From NCBI RefSeq assembly GCF_014201715.1, contig NZ_JACHFD010000001.1, forward strand, positions 248,001 to 312,000: 64,000 nt of DNA, in the 5' to 3' direction. Position numbers and translations under genes: made by a program. Positions 1-8,359 of this stretch are shown one piece after another (position 1 is the stretch's first letter; every line of letters starts with the position of its first letter). The notes beneath the pieces were generated by a model, which had not been told where the DNA came from, made no database searches, and was given only the letters and a program-made list of their open reading frames with translations. This DNA is from Haloferula luteola. Its GTDB lineage: Bacteria; Verrucomicrobiota; Verrucomicrobiia; Verrucomicrobiales; Akkermansiaceae.

Positions 1-159
1 AGCCGCAAAACCCTCCGCTTCGATGCCATCCTGCCGATCGGTATGGCGACGGTCTACCTCTTGCTCCTGCTCTACTTCAAGTCCATCGGCGGCTACAAGG
101 TGCTCACCATCACCCCGGAAGAAGCCTCTGGTGGTTCGCAAGGACCTGCGGGTTACTGA
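1..159 (+). CDS. C-terminal fragment of a multi-pass membrane protein, possibly an MFS-type permease
   Basis: The window opens inside a gene; only the last 52 codons are present, in the frame ending with TGA at 157-159. The fragment has a basic segment (RKTLRFDAILP), then one strongly hydrophobic segment (about residues 12-27), then a short hydrophilic Gly/Ser-rich tail. A last membrane helix followed by a short tail suits the end of a transporter. The MFS assignment is a guess from general appearance, not from a diagnostic motif. A strong terminator begins about 35 bases after the stop, so this is the last gene of its transcript. Confidence 0.55.
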   Translation, partial: SRKTLRFDAILPIGMATVYLLLLLYFKSIGGYKVLTITPEEASGGSQGPAGY

Positions 160-194
160 TCCCGGCCAACCGGCTCAAGCTTTCCCAAAATTCG

Positions 195-225
195 GGCGCG
201 ACCTCTCGCAGGTCGCGCCTTTTTT
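195..225 (+). terminator. Rho-independent terminator
   Basis: A perfect 10-bp stem (GGCGCGACCT at 195-204 with AGGTCGCGCC at 210-219) closes a 5-base loop and is followed at once by six T (220-225). It lies just after the membrane-protein fragment on the plus strand. The minus-strand group that ends at 266 reads into the same stem but without a good T tract, so it may use it only weakly. Confidence 0.93.
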
Positions 226-265
226 CATCGCAGAGGCGGGCTCCACCCATTCCTCTCGAAGGCTC

Positions 266-730
266 TCACCCTTCGCTGGGCGGATAAATCACCGCCACCC
301 GCTCGATGCCGTTCTTGGAAAACTCGTCCCAGTAGCGCTTTTCCAGATCGGCCGTGCGCTCCCGCCGTTGCTCCTCGCTCAACTTCTCCCAGTTTGCCAA
401 CCCGATCTGCCGGGCAAGGTCCCTGTCGGAGAGCCGAAGCACCAGATCCTCCCAGAAGCTTTCATTACGAAACTCCTCGTAGCATTCCCGGAAGAACGAC
501 CGGTCCTGAGCCTCGGGCTTCACTTGAAAACGCTGCTTCTCTTCGTCCCATTCGATGGCATCGCTGAGCCCGGTATTGTGGGCCTTCTCCAGAATCTTGT
601 TTTCAAGACTGTCATAGGCGGAAACGCCGTCGTCCGAACCCGGCTTCCGATTCCACGAAGCGACATCGGCGGCGAGGCTCACCATCTCCACCAATGTCGC
701 TAGTTCCTGTTCCGTGAAACGCAGATGCAC
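266..730 (-). CDS. Hypothetical soluble protein, 154 aa
   Basis: I do not recognise the family. The protein has no signal peptide and no membrane segment, is rich in Glu, Asp and Arg, and looks mostly helical. Aromatic/acidic stretches such as SFFRECYEEFRNESFWEDL and EKRYWDEFSKNG are its distinctive parts. The start is ATG at 728-730 (protein MHLRFTEQ). It lies 72 bases downstream of the methyltransferase gene on the same strand and is probably the last gene of the group that begins with the HDAC-fold gene at 3513. Base composition and codon use match the neighbours. Confidence 0.7.
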   Translation of the reverse strand: MHLRFTEQELATLVEMVSLAADVASWNRKPGSDDGVSAYDSLENKILEKAHNTGLSDAIEWDEEKQRFQVKPEAQDRSFFRECYEEFRNESFWEDLVLRLSDRDLARQIGLANWEKLSEEQRRERTADLEKRYWDEFSKNGIERVAVIYPPSEG

Positions 731-802
731 GGGCGCAAGGAATCACCCCGTGCTGCCATGGGCAAGCCTTGAGGATCACCTGCGAACCCGGCCCCCTCTC
801 CC

Positions 803-1639
803 TCAGTCGCTCGCGCGCACCAGCTTCAAGCCGAGGAACATGGGAAACTCCCGAGCGGCCCGATGCTCGCCTTTGCTTCGGATCCCGCCCGCCTGCGAAC
901 GCCGGTGACTGTAGAGTTCTTCACAACCGAACAAGGCCAAGCCCGCTTGACCGAATGCATTCAGCACCTCCGCCAACGGCCGGTGATAAAACAAAGTTTC
1001 CGAGCTCTCTCCTTTGCCAGGATGGGTCTTGATCGGAATTTCGAGGTCCACTCCATATCGATCGACCCGACGGTATTGAAGCCTCCGCCCCTCATCCCAA
1101 CCCCAGTGTGTCTGGCGCGGAATCCGGAAACAGGGGTGCATGAAAATGACCACCATTTCGCCGCCTGGCTTCAAGGCAGCCGCGGCATTGCGCGCCATCG
1201 CCGGCAGGTCCGGAACGTCGTGGACCGCCATCAGGCAGGCAGCAAAATCAAAGTGCCCATCCGCCCAGGGGCTCGGCTCTGCGCACGCATCGGCGACGAC
1301 GAATCGCACCGCGCGATCTCGCTCAAACCGCCGCTGAGCCGACTCGATCAAACGCGGGCTGGCATCGACACCGAGCACTTCACGCGCCCCCGCTTTCATC
1401 AACTCCGGAACCAAAACGCCTTGCCCGCAGCAAAGATCCAGACCTCGCAAACCGGAAATGTCCCCCAGCATCTCCAAAGTCGCCGGCAACACCACATGCT
1501 GGTGATAATCCGAGCCTCCCTTACCCACCAGCTGGTCATACCAAGCAGCCACCGGGTCCCATCCCTTCGACGGTGCTTTTTTCGCCGCTTTTTTCTTCGG
1601 GCGCCATCCGCCCTCTCCGCTCCGTCGTTGCCGATCCAT
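803..1639 (-). CDS. SAM-dependent class I methyltransferase
   Basis: 278-residue methyltransferase of the UbiE/Methyltransf_11 type. A Lys-rich N-terminal stretch (RPKKKAAKKAPSKGW) precedes a Rossmann-like core. Motif I is GLDLCCGQGVLVPEL, the acidic end of strand 2 is VLGVDAS, motif III-like DFAACLMAVHDVPD follows, and the post-core segment is ALKPGGEMVVIFMHPCF. This shows the enzyme class but not the substrate. The start was set at ATG 1637-1639 (MDRQRR), 31 bases after the PanE stop; a longer reading to 1804 would run through the end of panE in another frame and has no methyltransferase features. Probably co-transcribed with panE and the HDAC-fold gene. Confidence 0.85.
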   Translation of the reverse strand: MDRQRRSGEGGWRPKKKAAKKAPSKGWDPVAAWYDQLVGKGGSDYHQHVVLPATLEMLGDISGLRGLDLCCGQGVLVPELMKAGAREVLGVDASPRLIESAQRRFERDRAVRFVVADACAEPSPWADGHFDFAACLMAVHDVPDLPAMARNAAAALKPGGEMVVIFMHPCFRIPRQTHWGWDEGRRLQYRRVDRYGVDLEIPIKTHPGKGESSETLFYHRPLAEVLNAFGQAGLALFGCEELYSHRRSQAGGIRSKGEHRAAREFPMFLGLKLVRASD

Positions 1640-1670
1640 GGGCCGATTGTCCGGGAGCAAACCGCCCCAC

Positions 1671-2591
1671 TCAAGCCAGCTTCTCGCGAATCCTTGCAGC
1701 CAACTTTTCCATCCTTGGCACCGCCACCCCCAAAGACAAAGCCCGTCGCAGCGGCTCACCCCAAATCGCCTCGAACTCCACCGGACGACCTTCGACGTAG
1801 TCAATCATGCTCGAGGGACGATAAGGACCCATCGGTCGAGTGCGGCCGATTTCAAAGTCCACCAAACTGTCCTCCATCGCATAGCCCTGAGCACGGGCCA
1901 CCGCCATCACCTCCCGCATCAAGCCCGCAATCTCTTCTTCAATTTCCGGCTGCGCCAACAGCACATCCGTGGTCACTCCTCCTTCCGCGATGGCCAAACC
2001 ATTGAACGGAAAATTCCACACCAACTTCCGCCACTGAGCCGCCGGCAAAGTCTCGACCGCTGTCGACACCACGCCCGCCTGCCGGAAAGCTTCCGATAGC
2101 CGTTCTGCCCGCGGCAAACCCGGCTCAGGCACCCATTCCCCCAAAGTGACCTTGCCACCTGCCGTGTGCTTCACGTGCCCCGGCCCCAGACGATTGATGC
2201 AAACAAAGCACAACCCACCGCACACTCTTTCTGCGCCAAACAACTCCGCAAGCCGCTCACAATTGCCGAGACCATTCTGCAAAGTCACCACCTGGGTGTT
2301 GGGACCGACCATCGGTCGCAAGATCTCTTCAAACTGATCGTTCGCCGTCGCTTTCCATGCCACCAAGATCCAGTCCACCTCGCCAATCTCCTCGGGCGAC
2401 CGAAACACCTTGGCTCCTTCAAGCACGGCATCGCCATCGACGCTCTCGATCACGATGCCTCGCTCCTTCACCGCTTCGTAGTCCGAGCGCAGCAAAAAAT
2501 GCACGTCCTCCCCCTGCAACGCCAAACGAGCTCCATAGTAAAGTCCTACGGCCCCAGCGCCGACCAATGCGATTCTTCCTCCCAAATGCAT
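1671..2591 (-). CDS. panE: Putative 2-dehydropantoate 2-reductase (PanE/ApbA family)
   Basis: 306-residue NADPH-dependent ketopantoate reductase family protein. In pantothenate synthesis this enzyme converts 2-dehydropantoate to pantoate in the cytoplasm. The N-terminal nucleotide-binding loop is IALVGAGAVGLYYGARL, and TLQNGLGN is the family's substrate-side motif. The C-terminal helical domain holds QWRKLVWNFPFNGLAI, carrying the likely catalytic Lys, and SSMIDYVEGRPVEFEAIWG, matching the family's S-x-x-x-D...G-R-x-x-E signature. Start taken at ATG 2589-2591 (MHLGGRIALVG); a start nine codons earlier would overlap the HDAC-fold gene by 20 bases. ApbA-family paralogues sometimes act on other 2-keto substrates, so pantothenate synthesis is probable, not proven. 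Confidence 0.85.
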   Translation of the reverse strand: MHLGGRIALVGAGAVGLYYGARLALQGEDVHFLLRSDYEAVKERGIVIESVDGDAVLEGAKVFRSPEEIGEVDWILVAWKATANDQFEEILRPMVGPNTQVVTLQNGLGNCERLAELFGAERVCGGLCFVCINRLGPGHVKHTAGGKVTLGEWVPEPGLPRAERLSEAFRQAGVVSTAVETLPAAQWRKLVWNFPFNGLAIAEGGVTTDVLLAQPEIEEEIAGLMREVMAVARAQGYAMEDSLVDFEIGRTRPMGPYRPSSMIDYVEGRPVEFEAIWGEPLRRALSLGVAVPRMEKLAARIREKLA

Positions 2592-2598
2592 GATGAAA

Positions 2599-3513
2599 TC
2601 AGTGTCCGCGCAAGGCATCCGAAAGGCGTTTTGCCGTCTCCACCGTGTTGCGGTGAAGCTGCGCCGTGAACAGCGACTCCCGGTTGGTGCCTTCTCCGTA
2701 AAGCACAGCCACCGGGATGCGGTTGCGGATCAAAGCGCCCAATAGAACCTCATCGCGCCGCTTCATGTCTTCCAGCGTGAGATACATCTGTCCGAAGCGG
2801 TCGTCGCTGTGATTGTCCGCCCCTGCCACCCAAATCACCAAATCAGGAGCAAAAGTGTCCAAGGCCGCCGCCAGACTGCTGAACAGCTGCCGCAGATACA
2901 TCGTGCCCTCCACGTAGCGCACCGTCTCCACATCCATCGATCCCGCACTCAGGGTTTCCCGGCGACCGGGACCGACGTGAATCGAATACGTGAAGACCCG
3001 CGGGTCATCCCGCAGCAGGGATGCCGTCCCATTCCCGGCTTGGGCGTCGGTATCGACGATCATGATTCGGATCCCAGGACGCTTGGCCTGCAAGTCGGCC
3101 ACCGCAATCGCCACATCATTGAACACACTGAAGCCCTCCCCATGATCCCGAAACGCATGGTGGGATCCACCCGCCAAGGCGACGGCCACCCCTTCCTCCA
3201 GCGCCGCGTGGCACGCCAGACGCGTGGCCTCCACTTCCGTCACGCTGCGTTGATACAGCATCGGAGTCGCCGGCAGTCCGAGGCGGATCTGCTCTTTCAT
3301 GTCGAGCTGCCCGCGATAGATCCGCTCAAGATAGCTCGTGTCGTGAACCCGCATCAGCAGGTGGCTATCGGCCAGCCCCACCTCCACGATCTCCTCGGCA
3401 CGCAAGACCCCCCCCTCCAACAGCATGTCTTTGGATACACGGAACTTCTCGACCTGGAACGGGTGTCCGGCCGGCAAGCCAAGCTCAAGGTTCTGGGAGT
3501 AAAAGCAGCGCAT
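2599..3513 (-). CDS. Histone deacetylase-fold protein lacking two canonical active-site residues
   Basis: 304-residue arginase/deacetylase-fold protein, closest in layout to class IV or bacterial HDAC-like proteins. Present: the His pair in GGSHHAFRDHGEGFSVFNDVA, the first two Asp of the metal motif in IVDTDAQAGNGT, the third metal Asp in VAGADNHSDDRFG, and the C-terminal LHRNTVETA helix. Absent: the zinc-binding His normally in D-x-D-x-H is Gln here (DTDAQ), and the catalytic Tyr of the GGGY loop appears to be Thr (YGEGTNRE). Both were read directly from the codons. The protein may have altered chemistry or be a non-catalytic binder. Start chosen at ATG 3511-3513 (MRCFYSQNLELG), where homology-like sequence begins. 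First gene of the minus-strand group with panE and the methyltransferase. Confidence 0.85.
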   Translation of the reverse strand: MRCFYSQNLELGLPAGHPFQVEKFRVSKDMLLEGGVLRAEEIVEVGLADSHLLMRVHDTSYLERIYRGQLDMKEQIRLGLPATPMLYQRSVTEVEATRLACHAALEEGVAVALAGGSHHAFRDHGEGFSVFNDVAIAVADLQAKRPGIRIMIVDTDAQAGNGTASLLRDDPRVFTYSIHVGPGRRETLSAGSMDVETVRYVEGTMYLRQLFSSLAAALDTFAPDLVIWVAGADNHSDDRFGQMYLTLEDMKRRDEVLLGALIRNRIPVAVLYGEGTNRESLFTAQLHRNTVETAKRLSDALRGH

Positions 3514-3575
3514 TGCGGCAGCCCCAAGCAATCACAGGCCACCGGCCTTGCCCAATGATTTTCCCACGCAGAGCT

Positions 3576-4790
3576 TCAACGGTCCGGAAAGCTCGGCCAC
3601 TCTTCGCTCCGTTCGTTTCTCAACCAGCCGCCAATCGCACCCGCTACCCGCAAGTACCGATCCTTCGGAACACCCCCTTCTTCCAAAAACGGAGCTCCCA
3701 ACGGTGGATCGGGATCGAACTTCATCAGAGCAGTGCCTTCATCCATTTCATCGAACATGGCGAGATAGACGGCATCGCTGCCGGCCTTTTTCGCCGCGAC
3801 TGCCTGCGACCAAAGAAATCGTCCCCCAAGCCGTGGAATCGCATCGAACTCGGCCTTCTGACCGCGAGATCTCATCAAATGATGCCAACTGAAGCCCGGA
3901 AACAACACCGGCAGATACCGCACGCCTTTCTCCCGACACCACGCAACATCCTTCGCCACCACCTCACGCCCTAGCCGCTCTGCGTCGTCGGGAGTCCCCA
4001 AGCGTCCCACCGCCCACGGGCTGATCACATCCGCACGGGCCAGCACCTCATGCAGCCGGGCATCTCCGACCGCATCGCGATCCAAAGTTCGCCAGTAATA
4101 AGGGACTCCCAGCATCACCGCAAAACCCTTATCGTGGAGATGATCCACCCAGTTCTGCCATTCGGCAAAGTCGGTCTGCCGATCGCCAAAGCCGATCCCC
4201 CAGGTCGCCACCACCGGCTTCCCCCCGATCTTGAGGTAGCTCTCCCCGTGAGGATCCCACTTCGAGGTTTCCAGCAACCGGGCCAAGTCCGACTTCAACA
4301 CCTCCATCGGGCCCGATGGCAAACCACTTGTATCATACATCAGAGCCCACTGACGCCCCTCTGCCGTCGCCGCGGAGTCGACCTGGGTCAGCACCTGATC
4401 CAAAGTCCGCCGCATGACCGGGTCCCGCGTTTCGGTCGCGAAGCGCTGCAGAAACGCCGCATCCACCCCATACTCCCGCATCCACCGGAAATGCAGCCGA
4501 GTCACCTCCGGGTCCAACGAACTGAAGACCTCCGCCACCTTTCCGTCCCGATGCCGAAAAGGCGTGGGCCGACGCAAGCTCGCAGGCAACTCATCCACTG
4601 CCGGCCAAATCTCAATGCCCAGCTGCTCGGGAGTCGGTCCATTCGGGCCGCCGTAGTGCCTCCACCCGACCTTTCCTCCATCCCCCTCGCAGCGAAACCA
4701 CCCCTGATACCCACAAAACACCTTGCCCTCCCATTCGTCCGCCCACGCGATGCCGACGAGAAAAACGAGAAACCAGAACGAGCGAGCCAT
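3576..4790 (-). CDS. Secreted glycoside hydrolase, GH71/GH99-like
   Basis: 404-residue protein with a clear signal peptide (MARSFWFLVFLVGIAWADEW). The mature part begins with GKVFCGYQGWFRCEGDG, the usual opening of the GH71/99-like TIM-barrel group in environmental bacteria. Near the C-terminus, AMFDEMDEGTALMKF carries an E-x-x-E-G-T arrangement matching the paired catalytic Glu of GH99 endo-mannosidases. Likely exported to the periplasm or surface to cleave a complex glycan; the substrate cannot be read from sequence. Start set at ATG 4788-4790; a reading open to 5138 has no domain and overlaps cysK in another frame. A terminator at 4852-4879 separates it from the cys operon, so it probably has its own promoter. 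Confidence 0.8.
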   Translation of the reverse strand: MARSFWFLVFLVGIAWADEWEGKVFCGYQGWFRCEGDGGKVGWRHYGGPNGPTPEQLGIEIWPAVDELPASLRRPTPFRHRDGKVAEVFSSLDPEVTRLHFRWMREYGVDAAFLQRFATETRDPVMRRTLDQVLTQVDSAATAEGRQWALMYDTSGLPSGPMEVLKSDLARLLETSKWDPHGESYLKIGGKPVVATWGIGFGDRQTDFAEWQNWVDHLHDKGFAVMLGVPYYWRTLDRDAVGDARLHEVLARADVISPWAVGRLGTPDDAERLGREVVAKDVAWCREKGVRYLPVLFPGFSWHHLMRSRGQKAEFDAIPRLGGRFLWSQAVAAKKAGSDAVYLAMFDEMDEGTALMKFDPDPPLGAPFLEEGGVPKDRYLRVAGAIGGWLRNERSEEWPSFPDR

Positions 4791-4851
4791 CCCCCTTCCT
4801 ACGTCACCTCCCGCTCCCGACTTTCCCTCGCGAAGCGGGGATGAGGAACGC

Positions 4852-4879
4852 AAAAAGCCCGGCCGCGAACGACCGGGCT
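4852..4879 (-). terminator. Rho-independent terminator of the cys operon
   Basis: Read on the minus strand, AGCCCGG and CCGGGCT pair around a 10-base loop and are followed by five T. It lies 30 bases after the cysK stop codon and upstream of the GH99-like gene, so it ends the cysJIHK transcript. Confidence 0.85.
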
Positions 4880-4908
4880 GAAAGCCCCTGGGGACCCGCA
4901 CGGTAGCC

Positions 4909-5868
4909 TCAAGCCTCAGCAACCGGGAGGTTCGTGACCTCTTCACGAACCTTTTCCGCAAGCAAGGTCGACAGGTAACGCTCCGTCGATGAGCAACCCA
5001 CAGTGACGATCCGCTTGCCCGCGAATTCCGGCCGCTTGGCGAGCTGAATGGCGGCCCACACATTGGCACCCGTAGAGATCCCTGCTGGCAATCCTTCTTC
5101 CTGAGCCAGCGCCTGGGCCGTGGCGAGGGCGTCCTCATTGGTCACCTGAATGACTTCGTCGATGATATCCACGTTGAGGTTGCCCGGGATGAATCCCGCG
5201 CCGATGCCCTGAATCATATGAGGCCCCGGAGCGCCTCCCGAAATCACCGGGCTCGCCGTCGGCTCGACCGCAAACACCTTCAGATCCGTGCGCGATTTCA
5301 GCACCTCACCAACACCAGTGATGGTGCCACCGGTACCCACGCCAGAAACGAAGGCATCGATCTTTCCGTCCGTATCCCGCCAGATCTCCTCGGCGGTCGT
5401 TTCACGGTGGACCTGCGGATTGGCCGGGTTGTCAAATTGCCCCGGACCAAATGACCCAGGATTCTGCTCCACCAACTCCTTAGCCTTGGCGATCGCACCG
5501 CCCATTCCTTTGGCGCGAGGAGTGAGCACAATCTCGGCGCCCAAAAGACGCAGGAGAACCCGCCGCTCGATCGACATGCTTTCGGGCATGGTCAGGATGC
5601 AGCGGTAGCCTTTGGCACGGGCGACAAAGGCAAGGGCAATGCCGGTGTTTCCCGAGGTCGGCTCAATGATCAATCCGCCAGGCTGGAGAGTTCCATCCTT
5701 CTCAGCGGCCTCAATCATGGCCTTGCCGATCCGGTCCTTCACGCTGAATAGCGGGTTGAAGAACTCGGCCTTCACGCACACCTCGGCATCAAGGCCCGCG
5801 GTGAGCTTGTTCAATCGGATAAGCGGGGTGTTGCCAACCGTGGCAACCATGTTCTCTGCGATGGGCAT
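4909..5868 (-). CDS. cysK: Cysteine synthase A (O-acetylserine sulfhydrylase)
   Basis: 319-residue PLP enzyme that joins sulfide to O-acetylserine to give cysteine. The PLP Lys lies in [14 protein letters not shown], the substrate loop is [11 protein letters not shown], and the phosphate-binding loop is [14 protein letters not shown] late [10 protein letters not shown] segment matches the family's SSGAAxxAA helix. Length is normal for CysK. Start set at ATG 5866-5868 ([19 protein letters not shown]), 17 bases after the cysH stop. It is the last gene of the cysJ-cysI-cysH-cysK operon and consumes the sulfide made by the three upstream products. Confidence 0.95.
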   Translation of the reverse strand: MPIAENMVATVGNTPLIRLNKLTAGLDAEVCVKAEFFNPLFSVKDRIGKAMIEAAEKDGTLQPGGLIIEPTSGNTGIALAFVARAKGYRCILTMPESMSIERRVLLRLLGAEIVLTPRAKGMGGAIAKAKELVEQNPGSFGPGQFDNPANPQVHRETTAEEIWRDTDGKIDAFVSGVGTGGTITGVGEVLKSRTDLKVFAVEPTASPVISGGAPGPHMIQGIGAGFIPGNLNVDIIDEVIQVTNEDALATAQALAQEEGLPAGISTGANVWAAIQLAKRPEFAGKRIVTVGCSSTERYLSTLLAEKVREEVTNLPVAEA

Positions 5869-5885
5869 AGTTTTCGAGTGTTGGG

Positions 5886-6605
5886 TTAAATCTGGAAATC
5901 GGTCTGTCCCGAGTCGAGGTGAAGACCGCATTCATACTTCTGACCATTGAAGCGGCTGGCTTCCGCATCGAGGCCATTCACGGCAGGAGCGGTGCTGTGC
6001 CAATCTCCCATCGTCGCGTAACCTTGCGCTGCCAGTGGATGAGGCGGCAAGCCACGGTCATGCATGTAGGCGGACACTCGGGCATCGACCCAATCGAGAA
6101 TCGGATACACTTTCGTCATCCGGTTCTGCTTTTCCGCAAAAGGCCGCTCGGCTCGGGTGCTGGAATGGGAGCGCCGCAGACCACTGATCCATGCATGGGC
6201 ATTCAATTCCTTGAGCGCCCGGTCCATGGGCTCGACCTTCGTCAGAATTCCATAGCGATCCAGACCCTCCTTGCCTTGCTCCCACAGCTGGCCATGCAGC
6301 GCCTCCATACGCGCCGAACTAAGCCGCGGTTGGTACACCCTCAGGTCGGTGCCAAAACGATTCACCAGCTCTTCCGCATACTGATAGGTCTCGGGAAAAA
6401 GATAACCTGTATCGATGAAAATCACCGGCAATTCCGGAGCGTGCTGGGCGATCAGATCCAGCATCACTGCCGACTGAAGCCCAAAGCTGGTGGATGCCAC
6501 GAGGCGATCACCGAACACCTCGGAAAGCAGACGCAGCCGATCTCCCGCAGACAGCGGTTCGAGCTCGGCGCTCAATTCTTCCCCCGTCATCGATCGCGTC
6601 CTCAT
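5886..6605 (-). CDS. cysH: Phosphoadenylylsulfate reductase
   Basis: 239-residue reductase that takes PAPS to sulfite with a thiol donor such as thioredoxin. The PP-loop region is [17 protein letters not shown], followed by [12 protein letters not shown], and the arginine motif [12 protein letters not shown]. The redox Cys is in the C-terminal KYECGLH motif. The paired CC and CxxC cysteines of APS reductases are missing, which favours PAPS over APS as substrate. The ATG overlaps the cysI stop by four bases (ATGA), indicating translational coupling. No ATP sulfurylase or APS kinase gene is in this window. Confidence 0.93.
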   Translation of the reverse strand: MRTRSMTGEELSAELEPLSAGDRLRLLSEVFGDRLVASTSFGLQSAVMLDLIAQHAPELPVIFIDTGYLFPETYQYAEELVNRFGTDLRVYQPRLSSARMEALHGQLWEQGKEGLDRYGILTKVEPMDRALKELNAHAWISGLRRSHSSTRAERPFAEKQNRMTKVYPILDWVDARVSAYMHDRGLPPHPLAAQGYATMGDWHSTAPAVNGLDAEASRFNGQKYECGLHLDSGQTDFQI

Positions 6606-8323
6606 GCAGTTTCAAGGGCCTCCGGCTTGATATTGGCGTGAAAATCCGCGCCCTGTTCGGTAGCGATGACGTATCCAGCACGAATCACAAAATCCCCAAA
6701 CTTTTCCCCATCTTCGCGCTCCTTGGCATATCGCTCCAGAATCGGAGAAAGCGTTTCGATGATCTTGGCCGCAGGCAGATCCTGACGGTAAAGCTTGTTA
6801 AGACGTTGGCCAGCGTGGCCGCCCCCAAGATACAAGTTGTAGCGATCCGGACCACGCCCCACGAAGCCGATCTCCGAAATGAACGGACGTCCGCAACCAT
6901 TCGGGCATCCGGTCATCCGGATGGTGATGGCATCATGCCGCAAGCCAAACTTCTCCAACTCCTCCTCCAACAAGGTGAGGACATCAGGAAGATAGCGCTC
7001 CGCCTCTGCCAGCGCGAGGCTGCAGGTGGGCAACGCCACACAGGCGATTGAAGCCAGGCGCATGGCGCTGCGCTCGTGGCTACGGCTCATGCCAAACTTC
7101 TCCAACAGCGCCTCAATCTCGGGCCGACGTTCATCCGTCACGCTCGCGATGATCAGGTTCTGGTTTGCGGTCAGGCGAATGTCCCCTTGGTGCACCTTGG
7201 CAATCTCCCGCAGTCCTGTCCGCATCGGATATCCCGGCGTGTCGATGACGCGGCCTCCTTGCACAAACAAGGTGTAGTGGTGGACACCGCGCTCATCAGT
7301 CGTCCAGCCAAAGCGATCGCCGTTGTCCGTGAATTCAAAGGGCTTCACCTCATCAAGGTCGTATCCCAGGTAACGATGGAGTTCGGCCTTAAACCAGTCC
7401 ACGCCACGGTCTTGAATGGTGTATTTCAAGCGCGCATGCTTGCGGTCGGTCCGGTCCCCGAAATCCCGCTGCACCATCACCACTTTCTCGGCGACGTCGA
7501 CGACCTGATCCACCGAGCAATAGCCGATCACATCGGCCAAGCGCGGATAGGTCGCCTCGTTGCCATGGGTCATGCCCAGACCACCGCCAACGGCCACGTT
7601 GTAGCCCACCAGTTTCCCATCTTCGACAATCGCGATGAACGAGAGGTCATTGGCATAGAGATCCACGTCATTGGACGGAGGCACAGCAATGGTGATCTTG
7701 AACTTCCGAGGAAGATAAGTCTTCCCGTAGATCGGCTCGACCTCTTCTTCAGAGCTCTCCACCTTCTCCCCATCGAGCCAAATTTCGTGGTAAGCACCCG
7801 TCTGCGGAGTGAGGTGATCGGAGATCGCCTGCGCATCGCGCTGAACCTCTTCGTGAACCGAACTGAGATGGGGATTCGGATTGCACATCACGTTGCGGTT
7901 CACATCGCCGCAGGCCGCGATCGTATCCATGGCGGCATGATTGATTTCGGCAATCGTGCGCTTCAGATTCGTCTTGATGATGCCGTGCAACTGGAACGCC
8001 TGGCGCGTGGTCAGTTTGATCGTGCCATTGGCATAGTCGTCGGCCAGACGATCCGTTTCCAACCACTGCTGGGTCGAGGCCACACCACCCGCCAAGCGGA
8101 TGCGCAGCATGAACGAATAGGCCTTATCGAGCTTGTGCTTGCGGCGATCTGGACGCAGATCACGATCATCCTGCATGTAGGTTCCGTGGAACTTGAGGAG
8201 CTGATTGCTATCCTCCGTCACGGCACCCGTCGAAAGGTCGGCGAGGTCGTCGACAATTTGGCCGCGCAGATAGTTCGAGCGCGTCTTGATACCCTCGTTG
8301 GCGGAAAGTGGTTTGTCGGACAT
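6602..8323 (-). CDS. cysI: Sulfite reductase (NADPH) hemoprotein, beta subunit
   Basis: 573-residue sirohaem/4Fe-4S protein that reduces sulfite to sulfide with six electrons from CysJ. The cluster and sirohaem cysteines are in CVALPTCSLALAEAE (C-x5-C) and TGCPNGCGRPFISE (C-x3-C). The usual N-terminal half precedes these (LLKFHGTYMQDDRD, FMLRIRLAGG, TTRQAFQLHGI), so both ferredoxin-like repeats are present and length matches E. coli CysI. Start set at ATG 8321-8323 (MSDKPLSANEG), 36 bases after cysJ. Pairing with a full CysJ argues for sulfite rather than nitrite reduction. Confidence 0.95.
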   Translation of the reverse strand: MSDKPLSANEGIKTRSNYLRGQIVDDLADLSTGAVTEDSNQLLKFHGTYMQDDRDLRPDRRKHKLDKAYSFMLRIRLAGGVASTQQWLETDRLADDYANGTIKLTTRQAFQLHGIIKTNLKRTIAEINHAAMDTIAACGDVNRNVMCNPNPHLSSVHEEVQRDAQAISDHLTPQTGAYHEIWLDGEKVESSEEEVEPIYGKTYLPRKFKITIAVPPSNDVDLYANDLSFIAIVEDGKLVGYNVAVGGGLGMTHGNEATYPRLADVIGYCSVDQVVDVAEKVVMVQRDFGDRTDRKHARLKYTIQDRGVDWFKAELHRYLGYDLDEVKPFEFTDNGDRFGWTTDERGVHHYTLFVQGGRVIDTPGYPMRTGLREIAKVHQGDIRLTANQNLIIASVTDERRPEIEALLEKFGMSRSHERSAMRLASIACVALPTCSLALAEAERYLPDVLTLLEEELEKFGLRHDAITIRMTGCPNGCGRPFISEIGFVGRGPDRYNLYLGGGHAGQRLNKLYRQDLPAAKIIETLSPILERYAKEREDGEKFGDFVIRAGYVIATEQGADFHANIKPEALETA

Positions 8324-8359
8324 GGAAATGAACGGTTGGGGATGAAATGGAATCAACAG

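Noticed and set aside
4791-5138. N-terminal extension of the GH99-like gene back to 5138
   Set aside because: The extension is Arg/Ser-rich, overlaps cysK, crosses the terminator at 4852-4879 and hides a good signal peptide.
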